Source: RYN-428 sp035551995 (lineage in GTDB: Bacteria > Planctomycetota > Phycisphaerae > Tepidisphaerales > Tepidisphaeraceae). From it: DNA of 64,000 bases. The translations under genes were made by a program, and so were the position numbers. The notes under the pieces were generated by a model. That model was given only the letters and a program-made list of their open reading frames with translations, was not told where the DNA came from and searched no databases. The DNA lies in the NCBI GenBank assembly GCA_035551995.1, contig DASZME010000025.1, forward strand, positions 190,801-254,800. Reading direction: 5' to 3'. Every line of letters starts with the position of its first letter. Position 1 is the first letter of the stretch. Shown here one piece after another: positions 52,274 to 64,000 of this stretch.

Positions 52274-52732
52274 ATGGCAATTCTTAGCGAAGTCGGTCCG
52301 ATTGTTGAGCGGCTCGAGGGGCGTCGCCTGTTGTCCGCATCGGCCGCGCCACACGGCGCCGGACACGTGATCCACGTCGAGGCGGCCAGAAAAATCAAAA
52401 TTCCGCCGCCAAATGTGCTGGGGGTTTATACCGGAGGCTTGCAGTTGGACACCGGCTTCACCGACACCTTGGTCGTCGATATTACCACGCAGCATGCTCG
52501 GAACTTCAAGGGGGCCATCTCCCAGGGAAACGGGCTGATGTCGAAGGTAACGGGCACGATCGATACCGCCGGCAACCTACACATCAAGTATGCCGGGACC
52601 GCTAAAACGCCGAAGTTTAACGGCACGGGCGCCGGTACGCTGGATCCCACCGGCACGACGCTCGATTTCAGAATCATGACCCACGAGTTTCATCAGATAT
52701 TCGGCGGGGAAATCATCGCCAGCAAAACGTAA
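52274..52732 (+). CDS. Small secreted protein with LEGR-LLS motif
   Basis: A 152-residue protein whose N-terminus VERLEGRRLLSA is the same planctomycete export-associated motif seen on the Ig-repeat protein. The rest is short strands (VVDITTQHARNFKGAISQG, TIDTAGNLHIKYAGTAK, GAGTLDPTGTTLDFRIM), a small beta fold similar to the repeats of secreted planctomycete proteins. The ATG follows GGAA by nine bases. No enzyme motif is present. Confidence 0.75.
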   Translation: MAILSEVGPIVERLEGRRLLSASAAPHGAGHVIHVEAARKIKIPPPNVLGVYTGGLQLDTGFTDTLVVDITTQHARNFKGAISQGNGLMSKVTGTIDTAGNLHIKYAGTAKTPKFNGTGAGTLDPTGTTLDFRIMTHEFHQIFGGEIIASKT

Positions 52733-52780
52733 TCGGCGCCGAACAAAAACGATGGATGGCTTTGGCTTTGCTGGGCTCGG

Positions 52781-54049
52781 CTACTCGTGCCGCCCGACGC
52801 CCCGCAAAAGGCGCCGGTCCGTCGGGCGCATGGCTCGAATGACGGCGCCGACCGTCAATCCCTGAACGACAATCGAGAAGACAACGACGATGTAAGCGGC
52901 GGCAAATAGCGTGTCCCGATAATCAGCGAGCGGCAATGCCAGCGCCAGCGCCAAGGAGACGCCGCCGCGGAGGCCGCCCCAGGTAAGGATGACGACGGCG
53001 CCGCCGCAGAGTTCCCGGCCGGCTGTTCGCAACATGCCGGCGATGGCCGCCACGATGATCCAGCGCGCCAGCAGCGACACGACGATCGCGGCGACGCCCG
53101 CCCAAAATGATGCCGCCCGAAGCGGCAGAACCAGCACCTCCAACCCCATCAGCAAGAACAAGACGATATTGAGAAATTCGTCGATCAATTCCCAGAATTC
53201 ATCCACCCGTCGCTCAGTTTCCGGAGACATCGAAGAGGCGCGCCCCTGGTTCCCGATGAAAAGTCCCGCCGCCACGACGGCGATCGGCGCCGACGCGTGC
53301 ACCGCCTCGGCCACCGCGTAACTTCCCATCGCAACCGCCAGCGTCAGCAAAATTTCGATCTGATACCGATCCACGCGCCTGAGGAGTTGCGTGGCAAGGG
53401 CCCCGATCGCCGCGCCCACGAAGATTCCGCCGCCGGCCTCGCGTATGAGCAGGATGGCGGCGCCGGTCGGCGACGGCAGGCTTTCGCCGGCGGCAACCGC
53501 CAAGAGCGCCGTGAACGCGACAACGCCCACGCCGTCGTTGAACAGCGATTCCCCCGCGATCTGCGTCTCGATCGCCTTGGGCGCTCCGACCGCTTTCATA
53601 ATGCCCAGCACCGCGACCGGATCGGTGGGCGAAATCAGCGCGCCAAACAGCAGGCACCCGATCCACGGCGCCGGCAGTCCGAGCCATGACAAAATAAGGT
53701 AAAGGCCCCCCGCGACGGCGAACATCGAAACCGCCGTTCCCAGCAGCGCCAGTAACGTGACCGCAAGCCACTCTCGCTTCAGGTCATTCAGATCCACGTG
53801 CAAGGCGCCGGCGAACAACAGAAACGGCAACAAGCCGTGAAAAACCACCGCGTGAAAATCGATGCCGGCGACGAGTTGAGCCAGCCGTCCGCGAAATCCG
53901 ATCTCGGCTTCCCCGAAGGCGACCAACGCGATCGACGCCAGCAGCGAGATCAGCATGACGCCGATGGTGCTCGGCAAGCGGATGTACTTGTAATTGGCCC
54001 AGCTGAGTAATGCCGCCACGGAGATGATGATGCTGGCGGTTTGAAACAT
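52781..54049 (-). CDS. Na+/H+ antiporter (CPA1 family)
   Basis: A 422-residue cation-proton antiporter with about twelve helices. The CPA1 signatures are ALISPTDPVAVLGI and ESLFNDGVGVVAF (the ND motif), plus GGLRGGVSLALALALP near the C-terminus. It exchanges Na+ for H+ across the inner membrane for pH and salt homeostasis. The C-terminal tail is short (RAMRPTDRRLLRGVGRHE), without a regulatory domain. It is convergent with the LEGR-LLS gene. Confidence 0.92.
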   Translation of the reverse strand: MFQTASIIISVAALLSWANYKYIRLPSTIGVMLISLLASIALVAFGEAEIGFRGRLAQLVAGIDFHAVVFHGLLPFLLFAGALHVDLNDLKREWLAVTLLALLGTAVSMFAVAGGLYLILSWLGLPAPWIGCLLFGALISPTDPVAVLGIMKAVGAPKAIETQIAGESLFNDGVGVVAFTALLAVAAGESLPSPTGAAILLIREAGGGIFVGAAIGALATQLLRRVDRYQIEILLTLAVAMGSYAVAEAVHASAPIAVVAAGLFIGNQGRASSMSPETERRVDEFWELIDEFLNIVLFLLMGLEVLVLPLRAASFWAGVAAIVVSLLARWIIVAAIAGMLRTAGRELCGGAVVILTWGGLRGGVSLALALALPLADYRDTLFAAAYIVVVFSIVVQGLTVGAVIRAMRPTDRRLLRGVGRHE

Positions 54050-54086
54050 TGCGGCGTTGCGCTCCGAGCCGATGCCGGGCCCTTAT

Positions 54087-54545
54087 TTAAGTAGCCGCCT
54101 GAACGGGTAAATGCAGAATCGAGTCGCCCGGCCGCACGGTCCCTTCCTTCAGGACGCGCGCCAGCCAGCCGCTTCGTCCCTCGATTTTCTTGTGAAATTC
54201 CGGATGCCAGATATTCAATTGCTTACAGGGAACGCGGACCTTCGAGATTGCGATCACGCAATCCCCGACGGCCAATCGATCGCCCGGCTGAAGCGATTGT
54301 AAATCCAATCCGCGGGTGGTGAAATTTTCACCGATGGCGCCGGGATAAATATCGATTCCCTCGGCTCGAAACCGCTCGTAAAGTTCCTCGCTGTACAGAC
54401 AGACCGCCCGATCACGGCCGCTATGATATTCGAGATTTTTCTGGCGGTCCCCCTCGACGCCCGTGAACATCACGCGCGCAGACGTCAACGGGAGTTTTGG
54501 CATCCCGCCGGCGGAGACGTTGACCTGAAGGAGAATGGCCGGCAT
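54087..54545 (-). CDS. MOSC-domain protein
   Basis: A 152-residue MOSC-domain protein: ILLQVNVSAGGMPKLPLTSA, YHSGRDRAVCLYSEELYERF, AIGENFTTRGLDLQSLQPGD and VRVPCKQLNIWHPEF, which holds the conserved Cys. MOSC domains bind sulfurated molybdenum cofactor or sulfur-carrying groups. It follows the 87-residue gene by 13 bp, so the two are likely one transcript. Confidence 0.88.
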   Translation of the reverse strand: MPAILLQVNVSAGGMPKLPLTSARVMFTGVEGDRQKNLEYHSGRDRAVCLYSEELYERFRAEGIDIYPGAIGENFTTRGLDLQSLQPGDRLAVGDCVIAISKVRVPCKQLNIWHPEFHKKIEGRSGWLARVLKEGTVRPGDSILHLPVQAAT

Positions 54546-54558
54546 GGCTTGAAAAGCC

Positions 54559-54822
54559 TCAATCGCCCCCGCCCAGATCGAAATCCTCGTCCGGCGCCGT
54601 CACCACCACCTCGCGCGTTCCCACTCGCTTCCACCCTTCATCCCACGGCTTGCTCGCGATGCGCATGGCCATCGACTGACGATGCACATGGCCCCGCGCG
54701 TGCAACACTTCGCTCCGCTGATCCACGGCCACCCAGTGCCGTTCGGCCACGCCGGGAAGAGGCATCAACGCCGCGAAACCACCGCCGGGCATTTCAACAA
54801 TTTCGCAAGATCGCTCGATCAT
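54559..54822 (-). CDS. Conserved 87-residue protein of unknown function
   Basis: An 87-residue protein starting MIERSCEIVEMPGGGFAALM; the ATG has GGAGCG upstream and the longer frame from 54894 looks unstructured. Central parts are VAERHWVAVDQRSEVLHARG and RIASKPWDEGWKRV, with an acidic tail. It is upstream of the MOSC gene in the same direction. Not recognised. Confidence 0.55.
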   Translation of the reverse strand: MIERSCEIVEMPGGGFAALMPLPGVAERHWVAVDQRSEVLHARGHVHRQSMAMRIASKPWDEGWKRVGTREVVVTAPDEDFDLGGGD

Positions 54823-54999
54823 CGCTCGCTCCGTGATTAAAAACTGCGCCCTCCGAACGATCAACAAGAACGTCCTGTCCGCTGGGCAAAGCATATCCCG
54901 TTCGGAATATCACGGCCAATCAAAAATCGTGAATCGACGCGGAGACGAATCACGAGCGTCCTTTCGGCGCCAGCATCAGTGACGCTGCGCATGGACTGT

Positions 55000-55575
55000 T
55001 TATGTCACGATTGCGTCGAGTTTGGCGATTAATTCTTCATCGCGGCCGAGCCACCAAATCTGCTTGTGATGGTGCAGCGTGCAGGCGATTGCGTCACCTG
55101 GGAAAGCGAGGGCGAAATCACTGCCGAGAAGATTTTCAAGAAGCGATCGAACAAGGACGGCGACGCGATCCGCTTCTTCGGTCGTGAACTCGATGGCGGG
55201 CGAATCGGTTCGGCCTTGCAGCGAGGCGGGATCGAGGCCGGCTTTTTGCAGGGCGGCGGGAAGCCAGGCTTTGCTTCCGAAATCCAATTCGTACGCCCAC
55301 TGGCTCTTGGGCATGATCCAGATCGGCCCAGGGAAAAACCGCCGCCAGGCTTGCATCGCAAGCCGGGTGAGGTTGGGTTCGTATGGCGCGGGAATGGGCC
55401 GGGTCCGTTCGAGGGCGGCGGGGCGAATGGTGGCGTCCGGGGGGCCGATCCATCCGATGAAATGGGTCGTGACGCCGACCTCGAAACCGAAGGCGCCGCT
55501 GTTGTAGTATTGAGGCTCAAGGCCCAGCGCCTGCATCCGGGTTAGCACTACTTGGTAATCGATGACGGATGGCAT
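55000..55575 (-). CDS. Conserved protein of unknown function
   Basis: A 191-residue protein starting MPSVIDYQVVLTRMQALGLEPQ. Conserved-looking segments are YYNSGAFGFE, VGWIGPPDATIRPAALERT-like VTTHFIGWIGPPDATI, FPGPIWIMPKSQWAYELDFG and ALAFPGDAIACTLHHHKQIW. A His-rich stretch (LHHHKQIW) near the C-terminus could bind metal. The frame from 55620 adds 15 unlikely residues. It is a real-looking, single-copy gene, separated from gltD by about 210 bp. Function is not known. Confidence 0.65.
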   Translation of the reverse strand: MPSVIDYQVVLTRMQALGLEPQYYNSGAFGFEVGVTTHFIGWIGPPDATIRPAALERTRPIPAPYEPNLTRLAMQAWRRFFPGPIWIMPKSQWAYELDFGSKAWLPAALQKAGLDPASLQGRTDSPAIEFTTEEADRVAVLVRSLLENLLGSDFALAFPGDAIACTLHHHKQIWWLGRDEELIAKLDAIVT

Positions 55576-55622
55576 GATAGCCGGCAATCCAGTTTCGCCA
55601 CAACGACCGGTGAACGGCACAT

Positions 55623-55672
55623 CCGACTCCCTCTCCCTTCAAGGGAGAAGGCCTGGCGAGGGTGAAACGTGA
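55623..55672. repeat. Degenerate CCCTCTCCC repeat near gltD
   Basis: ACTCCCTCTCCCTTCAAGGG with the complementary AGGGAGAAGG and GAGGGTGAAAC nearby. It belongs to the same broad type as the 43008-43175 element. The 210-bp gap 55576-55785 holds nothing else I can support. Confidence 0.45.
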
Positions 55673-55785
55673 AAAGCGGTGAGCGCTTTTCTGGATAGGC
55701 CTCATCGCCGCCGTCCATCATTTTGCCCGGCTCGCTCGACCCTTCGCCCAGCGCGTTTCCTGAAAGGGAGAGGGCGCCGGAGTCT

Positions 55786-57261
55786 CTAAAACAGCTTCAA
55801 ATATGGCAGTTCGGAGTTTCCGCCGCCGAGGAATTTGTCGATGCCGTGGGCGGCGCAGCGGCCTTCGCTGATCGCCCAGACCACCAGGCTTTGGCCGCGG
55901 CGCATGTCGCCGGCGCTGAAGACGGCTTCGACGCTGGTGGCGTAATTTTGATCGACCACCACGTTGCCGCGCGCGTCTTTTTTCAGACCGAGCTGGTCGA
56001 TCGGTCCCGCGTGCTCGGGGCTGACGAAACCCATGGCCAGCAGGACCAGATCGGCGTCGAGCGTGAATTCGGTGCCGGGGATTTCCTTCATTTGATATCG
56101 GCCGGCGGCGTCCCTGGCCCATTCCAGACGGATGCCGTGGAGTTTTTTCACCGCGCCGTTTTCGCCGCTGAAACTCTTGGTGTTGATGGCAAAGTCGCGG
56201 ACGTCGCCGCCGGCTTTTTGCAAGGCTTCTTCGTGAGCGGAGCTCGAGCGGAAAATCATCGGCCAATAAGGCCACGGCATTTCGTTGGTGCGCGATTCGG
56301 GCGGGCGCGGCAGAAGCTCGAACTGCTTTACGCTCGCGCATCCCTGGCGGGTGGCGGTGCCGAGACAATCGGCGCCGGTGTCGCCGCCGCCCAGGATGAT
56401 GACGTGTTTGTCTTTGGCGTCGATGAATTGGTGATCGGGGATTTCATCGCCTAGGTTCCGCTTGTTTTGAAGCGGAAGGTAGGTCATCGCGGGATAAATT
56501 CCCTTGAGTTCGCGGCCGGGGACGACCAGTTCGCGTGCCTGGGTGGCGCCGCCGCAGAGAAGAATGGCGTCGAATTCTTTTCGAAGGTCTTCGATCTGGA
56601 CGTCAAAGCCGACATTCGCGTTGGTCTTGAAGACGATCCCCTCGGCCTCCATCAACTTCACTCGCCGATCGACGACTTTTTTGTCGAGCTTAAAGTTGGG
56701 GATTCCATAGACGAGCAACCCGCCGACGCGGTCGGCCCGCTCGAAGACCGTGACCAGATGCCCGGCCTTATTCAGTTGCGCCGCCGCCGCCAGCCCGGCC
56801 GGTCCGGAGCCGACGATGGCCACCTTCTTGCCCGTTCGCACCTCCGGAACACGCGGCGTCACCCAGCCGGCATCGAATGCATAATCGATGATGTTCTGTT
56901 CGATCAGCTTGATCGTCACCGGCTTGTCGTTGATCCCCAGCACGCACGCCTCTTCGCACGGCGCGGGGCAGACACGGCCGGTGAACTCAGGAAAGTTGTT
57001 GGTCTTGTGGAGCATTTCCAGCGCGTCGAACCAGCGCTTTTTGTAAACCAGGTCATTCCATTCGGGGATGATGTTGCCGAGCGGACAGCCGTTGTGGCAG
57101 AAGGGAATGCCGCAGTCCATGCAGCGGGCGCCCTGAATGCGGAGCTTATCTTCGGGAAACTCCTGATAGACCTCTTCCCAATCGAGAATGCGCAGCTCGA
57201 CGGGACGTCGGGTCGGGAGTTCTCGCGTATGTTCCTTGAAACCGGTCGGTTTACCCATCAT
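55786..57261 (-). CDS. gltD: Glutamate synthase small subunit
   Basis: A 491-residue protein. The N-terminal cluster-binding Cys set is in CMDCGIPFCHNGCPLGNIIP and CPAPCEEACVLG, the FAD site is GSGPAGLAAAAQLNKAG with FERADRVGGLLVYGIP, and the NADPH site is GGGDTGADCLGTATRQG. It passes electrons from NADPH to the large subunit. Length is normal. TTGGAGAA precedes the ATG. It is the last gene of the operon, separated from gltB by two extra genes. Confidence 0.95.
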   Translation of the reverse strand: MMGKPTGFKEHTRELPTRRPVELRILDWEEVYQEFPEDKLRIQGARCMDCGIPFCHNGCPLGNIIPEWNDLVYKKRWFDALEMLHKTNNFPEFTGRVCPAPCEEACVLGINDKPVTIKLIEQNIIDYAFDAGWVTPRVPEVRTGKKVAIVGSGPAGLAAAAQLNKAGHLVTVFERADRVGGLLVYGIPNFKLDKKVVDRRVKLMEAEGIVFKTNANVGFDVQIEDLRKEFDAILLCGGATQARELVVPGRELKGIYPAMTYLPLQNKRNLGDEIPDHQFIDAKDKHVIILGGGDTGADCLGTATRQGCASVKQFELLPRPPESRTNEMPWPYWPMIFRSSSAHEEALQKAGGDVRDFAINTKSFSGENGAVKKLHGIRLEWARDAAGRYQMKEIPGTEFTLDADLVLLAMGFVSPEHAGPIDQLGLKKDARGNVVVDQNYATSVEAVFSAGDMRRGQSLVVWAISEGRCAAHGIDKFLGGGNSELPYLKLF

Positions 57262-57301
57262 TTCTCCAACTTACGATCAACAATAGCAGGCAAAGCCACA
57301 A

Positions 57302-57562
57302 CTAATCCTCCCGCATAGCCATGATTTCAACTGGAGTAACAGTAAAAATCGTACTGACTCTTGAGCGATAGTCGTCGCCCAGGGATTCGCGCAATGCCTT
57401 TGACACCATTCGTTGGCGATCCAATTGGTCGAGATCAGTGAAGCCCTTCCAAATCAGATATCCGCCGACTTTTCCCGCGCCGGGAAATATCTCAAGTTCC
57501 GTTTCGGCGTCGGGGAACTTTTCCGTGAGGATTCGCCTCACGCGCCGTATTTTGACGTCCAT
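57302..57562 (-). CDS. Unknown 86-residue protein paired with the HEPN gene
   Basis: An 86-residue protein (VRRILTEKFPDAETELEIFP, GGYLIWKGFTDLDQLDRQRM, STIFTVTPVEIMAMRED), a compact mixed alpha/beta protein without signal peptide. Its ATG lies inside the end of the HEPN gene (25-bp overlap) with TTGGAG eight bases upstream, so it is translationally coupled. It ends 41 bases before gltD. I do not recognise the family. It could be an antitoxin or a partner of the HEPN protein, but that is inference from position only. Confidence 0.7.
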   Translation of the reverse strand: MDVKIRRVRRILTEKFPDAETELEIFPGAGKVGGYLIWKGFTDLDQLDRQRMVSKALRESLGDDYRSRVSTIFTVTPVEIMAMRED

Positions 57563-58014
57563 ACATGAGCTCCAAGCGTCACTATGTCTGAAGACGCACT
57601 GACCATAAGCCGAACGTTTTCTTTCAAAAAATCGCCCTTGATTCTACGATCGAACTGCCGCCGTTTCAGCAGCCGGCGCAACGCGTCTTCCGTGCGGTAT
57701 CGATGGCTGTTGCTCCAACGGGTCGCAACAACACCGAGGTTCGACTCATATTTTGCAAGCGACTTCGCCGGGACTACGTCGGCAAATTTCGCTTCTTTTG
57801 AGAGTTCATACAAGTCGTGTCGCGATTCGAATTCGGGACCGATACGGCTCCGATAAGCCCGAAACAGGCATTCGACGGCCAGCCCGGAAACATATGCGGC
57901 TAGCACGAACTCCTCATTGTCGTATAACGATTGTAGCGATCCCATGTGCTCAGTCGCTGCCTGCCGATACATCTCCGGCGTAAACTCGGATATCCGCTTC
58001 GGTTTACCCGCCAT
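57538..58014 (-). CDS. HEPN-domain protein between gltB and gltD
   Basis: A 158-residue all-helical protein. The region EFVLAAYVSGLAVECLFRAY (about 35-54), HDLYELSKEA (about 66-75) and RWSNSHRYRTEDALRRLL (99-116) follows the pattern of HEPN domains. R99 and H104 form an R-x4-H arrangement, the form of the HEPN RNase motif, though in this subfamily the W...RY part may instead be structural. HEPN proteins are often toxins, RNases or defence subunits. The ATG at 58014 starts 20 bases after the gltB stop. The codon use is like its neighbours. Confidence 0.78.
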   Translation of the reverse strand: MAGKPKRISEFTPEMYRQAATEHMGSLQSLYDNEEFVLAAYVSGLAVECLFRAYRSRIGPEFESRHDLYELSKEAKFADVVPAKSLAKYESNLGVVATRWSNSHRYRTEDALRRLLKRRQFDRRIKGDFLKENVRLMVSASSDIVTLGAHVWTSKYGA

Positions 58015-58033
58015 CGGTCTTTCAATTAATTGT

Positions 58034-62605
<4,572 letters not shown>

Positions 62606-63285
62606 CTCTCTCATGTATAAGTGAACCCGCGCCCTGTTTTGGGCGCGAAAAATCAAAGTCCCGTATCTTAGCCGATTGAGTGCGAATAACAACGCCCGCA
62701 AAAGCGTGACATTCGCCGTGTCGGCAACAGGGCGACCCGCCTCTTGCGCAAGAAGTAGGCGATCAAGAACCTCCTCAATGGGTGATGCCCGAAAATTAAG
62801 CGTCGAGCGTCAGCGAATAGGTCGGAATCGCAGTTCAATGAGAATTTAGCAAGAAACGGGCCGATGTCGGAATCGATTGGGATCGCGCCATTCAAGTTAG
62901 AGGGCGTGTTAGAGCATGCGCGCGGTGGAGGCGCATCGGCATCGCATCACCCAAGTATGAAAGAGTATGAATGCACCGGACGGCAAGAAGACCGACGCCC
63001 AAGCTAAGTTCACCGCGCTTGATCGTTTCTCGGCCGACAATCCGGACGATCCGCTGCTGCTATGGATGGTCGCCGTGCAGTGCCGATCGCCCCACAAACC
63101 GGAGATCGGCGCCGAGCGGTACGCGAAACTGTGTAAGATCGGGCAACCCGGCCCCGTTCTCGTCCATCAAACATTCGCGAATTTGCCGATTCGATCGGCC
63201 CAAGAGAAAAGACAATTTGACCCTTTTTTCATTTGCCCCTTTCATTCGCCTTTTCGTCTGTCCCTTTTCGTCTCGCCAGGTTGCA
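62606..63285. other. Upstream region of gltB and no supported gene
   Basis: About 680 bases. The gltB promoter should lie here. Open frames exist (for example one starting 62967), but their products look like random Arg/Pro-rich translations, with no Shine-Dalgarno sequence and no family resemblance. I cannot support a gene. Confidence 0.45.
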
Positions 63286-63426
63286 ATGGTTGCCGTACGC
63301 GATTTTCGGTTGCACAATATCGCCGTGAAATCCACCGCCGCCACGGTCGACGAATATCTTGCCGGACTTCCCGCCGATCGGCATGCGGCGATCAGCGCGG
63401 TGCGCGATGTCATTCTCAAGAATCTC
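63286..63426 (+). pseudogene. DUF1801-like gene, 5' fragment cut by an IS element
   Basis: The visible N-terminus (ATVDEYLAGLPADRHAAISA, VRDVILKNL) matches the start of DUF1801-family proteins, which continue with about 100 more residues. The frame breaks off where the IS left end begins (63427), and reads only five codons into the element. The start may be ATG 63286 or GTG 63325. The 3' part should lie beyond the right end of the IS, outside the window. Confidence 0.62.
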
Positions 63427-64000
63427 GGTAGTGGTGCAGTTTGAAAAATAAATCTGGAAAAGTTCATATTTAATGCTTGATGCGTGACCGCTCACGCATT
63501 ATAGTATTTTACATGAACAAGCTAAGCACTGCCGCTCGCGTCCAGATCATCCGATGCCTTGTCGAAGGCAACTCAATTAACTCCACTTGCCGGATTACTG
63601 GACGCTCCAAGCACACCGTTTTGAACCTTCTGGTTGACATCGGGGAAGCTTGCCAGAAGTTCCATGACGAGCGTGTTCGCGGTCTTGATTCCAAGGTTCT
63701 CCAGATCGACGAAATCTGGAACTTCTGTCACTGCAAACAGAAGAACGTTCCGGCGGCGCAAGAGGGACAATACGGCATCGGTTCCGTCTGGACATGGGTT
63801 GCCCTTGACGCCGACACAAAACTCATCGCTGGCTATCTTGTAGGTCTTCGCACGGCACCCTACGCGAACGCCTTCATGCAAGACCTTGCCGCCAGGCTCA
63901 ACAACCGAATTCAAATCACGACCGATGGACTCGGTTGCTATGAGAAGGCCATTGAAGGTGCTTTCGGCGGAGACGTTGACTATGCGCGCCTCATCAAGAC
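63427..64000 (+). mobile_element. IS1-family insertion sequence, left part, right end outside window
   Basis: The left end is GGTAGTGGTGCAGTTTGAAA, followed by a 86-bp leader with a hairpin (TGCGTGA-CCGC-TCACGCA, 63481-63498) and the transposase gene, which runs off the window. Insertion falls inside the DUF1801-like frame. The exact end and any target duplication cannot be checked without the right side. Confidence 0.75.
63513..64000 (+). CDS. IS1-family transposase, 3' end outside window
   Basis: The first 162 codons are visible. An N-terminal helix-turn-helix (ARVQIIRCLVEGNSINSTCR, ITGRSKHTVLNLLVDIG) leads into the catalytic domain with the first Asp in QIDEIWNFC, then WTWVALDADTKLIAGYLVGL, and the second Asp in ITTDGLGCYEKAIEG. 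This is the IS1-family arrangement with a single-frame transposase. The catalytic Glu lies beyond the window. Codon use and base content (more A/T at third positions) differ from the host genes, as expected for a mobile gene. Confidence 0.9.
   Translation, partial: MNKLSTAARVQIIRCLVEGNSINSTCRITGRSKHTVLNLLVDIGEACQKFHDERVRGLDSKVLQIDEIWNFCHCKQKNVPAAQEGQYGIGSVWTWVALDADTKLIAGYLVGLRTAPYANAFMQDLAARLNNRIQITTDGLGCYEKAIEGAFGGDVDYARLIK

Noticed and set aside
62967..63431. A 154-codon frame upstream of the IS element.
   Set aside because: Only its 3' overlap region coincides with the DUF1801-like frame in another phase; the product changes composition midway and has no Shine-Dalgarno sequence.

Overview
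The window looks like chromosomal DNA of a Gram-negative planctomycete, most likely a soil-type Phycisphaerae. This is inferred from two secreted proteins carrying the planctomycete-style N-terminal LExR-x-LL-S motif (9253-14103 and 52274-52732), an outer-membrane lipid maintenance system (Mla plus OMPLA), a giant Ig-repeat surface protein, high GC content and many two-component and SpoIIE-type signalling genes. No ribosomal RNA or phylogenetic marker is present, so the class-level call is tentative.

Layout. 1-9 kb: the 3' part of a SpoIIE-type phosphatase gene, an octahaem c-type cytochrome with HEAT/TPR tail, a MarR regulator, a DUF2127 membrane protein, a histidine kinase/response regulator pair whose genes overlap by about 125 bp, a DUF3467 protein and an unknown conserved protein. 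9-16 kb: the 1616-residue Ig-repeat protein, a trypsin-like secreted protease and a Spy/LTXXQ-like secreted protein with an internal duplication. 16-18 kb: tRNA-Thr(CGU) and tRNA-Glu(UUC) flanking a short intergenic element, then a small lipoprotein. 18-28.6 kb: a five-gene mlaFEDCA operon, a polytopic membrane protein, a Sua5/low-molecular-weight phosphatase fusion followed by rpiB (the Bacillus ywlC-ywlE-ywlF order), an outer-membrane phospholipase A and a second histidine kinase. 29-39 kb: an ammonium transporter, then hpf-ptsN-ptsH-ptsI-RNase E/G, a PTS phosphorelay with no sugar permease next to ribosome hibernation and RNA decay functions. 39-48 kb: a Gfo/Idh/MocA oxidoreductase, a pseudopilin, a parvulin-type lipoprotein and a three-gene iron-type ABC importer. 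48-55.6 kb: mixed single genes (HExxH protein, DUF255 thioredoxin-like protein, methyltransferase, Na+/H+ antiporter, MOSC protein, unknowns). 55.8-62.6 kb: a glutamate synthase operon in which a HEPN-domain gene and an unknown 86-residue gene sit between gltB and gltD. The right end is an IS1-family element that interrupts a DUF1801-like gene and runs out of the window.

The most unusual signals are: (i) a dispersed family of about 100-bp palindromic elements (four copies plus a 212-bp relative) with shared terminal inverted repeats; (ii) a two-gene HEPN module embedded in the gltB-gltD operon; (iii) a Sua5-arginine-phosphatase-like fusion; (iv) an RNase E/G whose tail carries thirteen 12-residue RGG-type repeats encoded by a 36-bp minisatellite; (v) the cluster of hibernation factor, PTS relay and RNase genes. 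I saw no CRISPR array, prophage or obvious defence island.

All functions come from reading motifs in the translations; no database search was run. Start codons were chosen by Shine-Dalgarno-like sequence and by where family homology begins.
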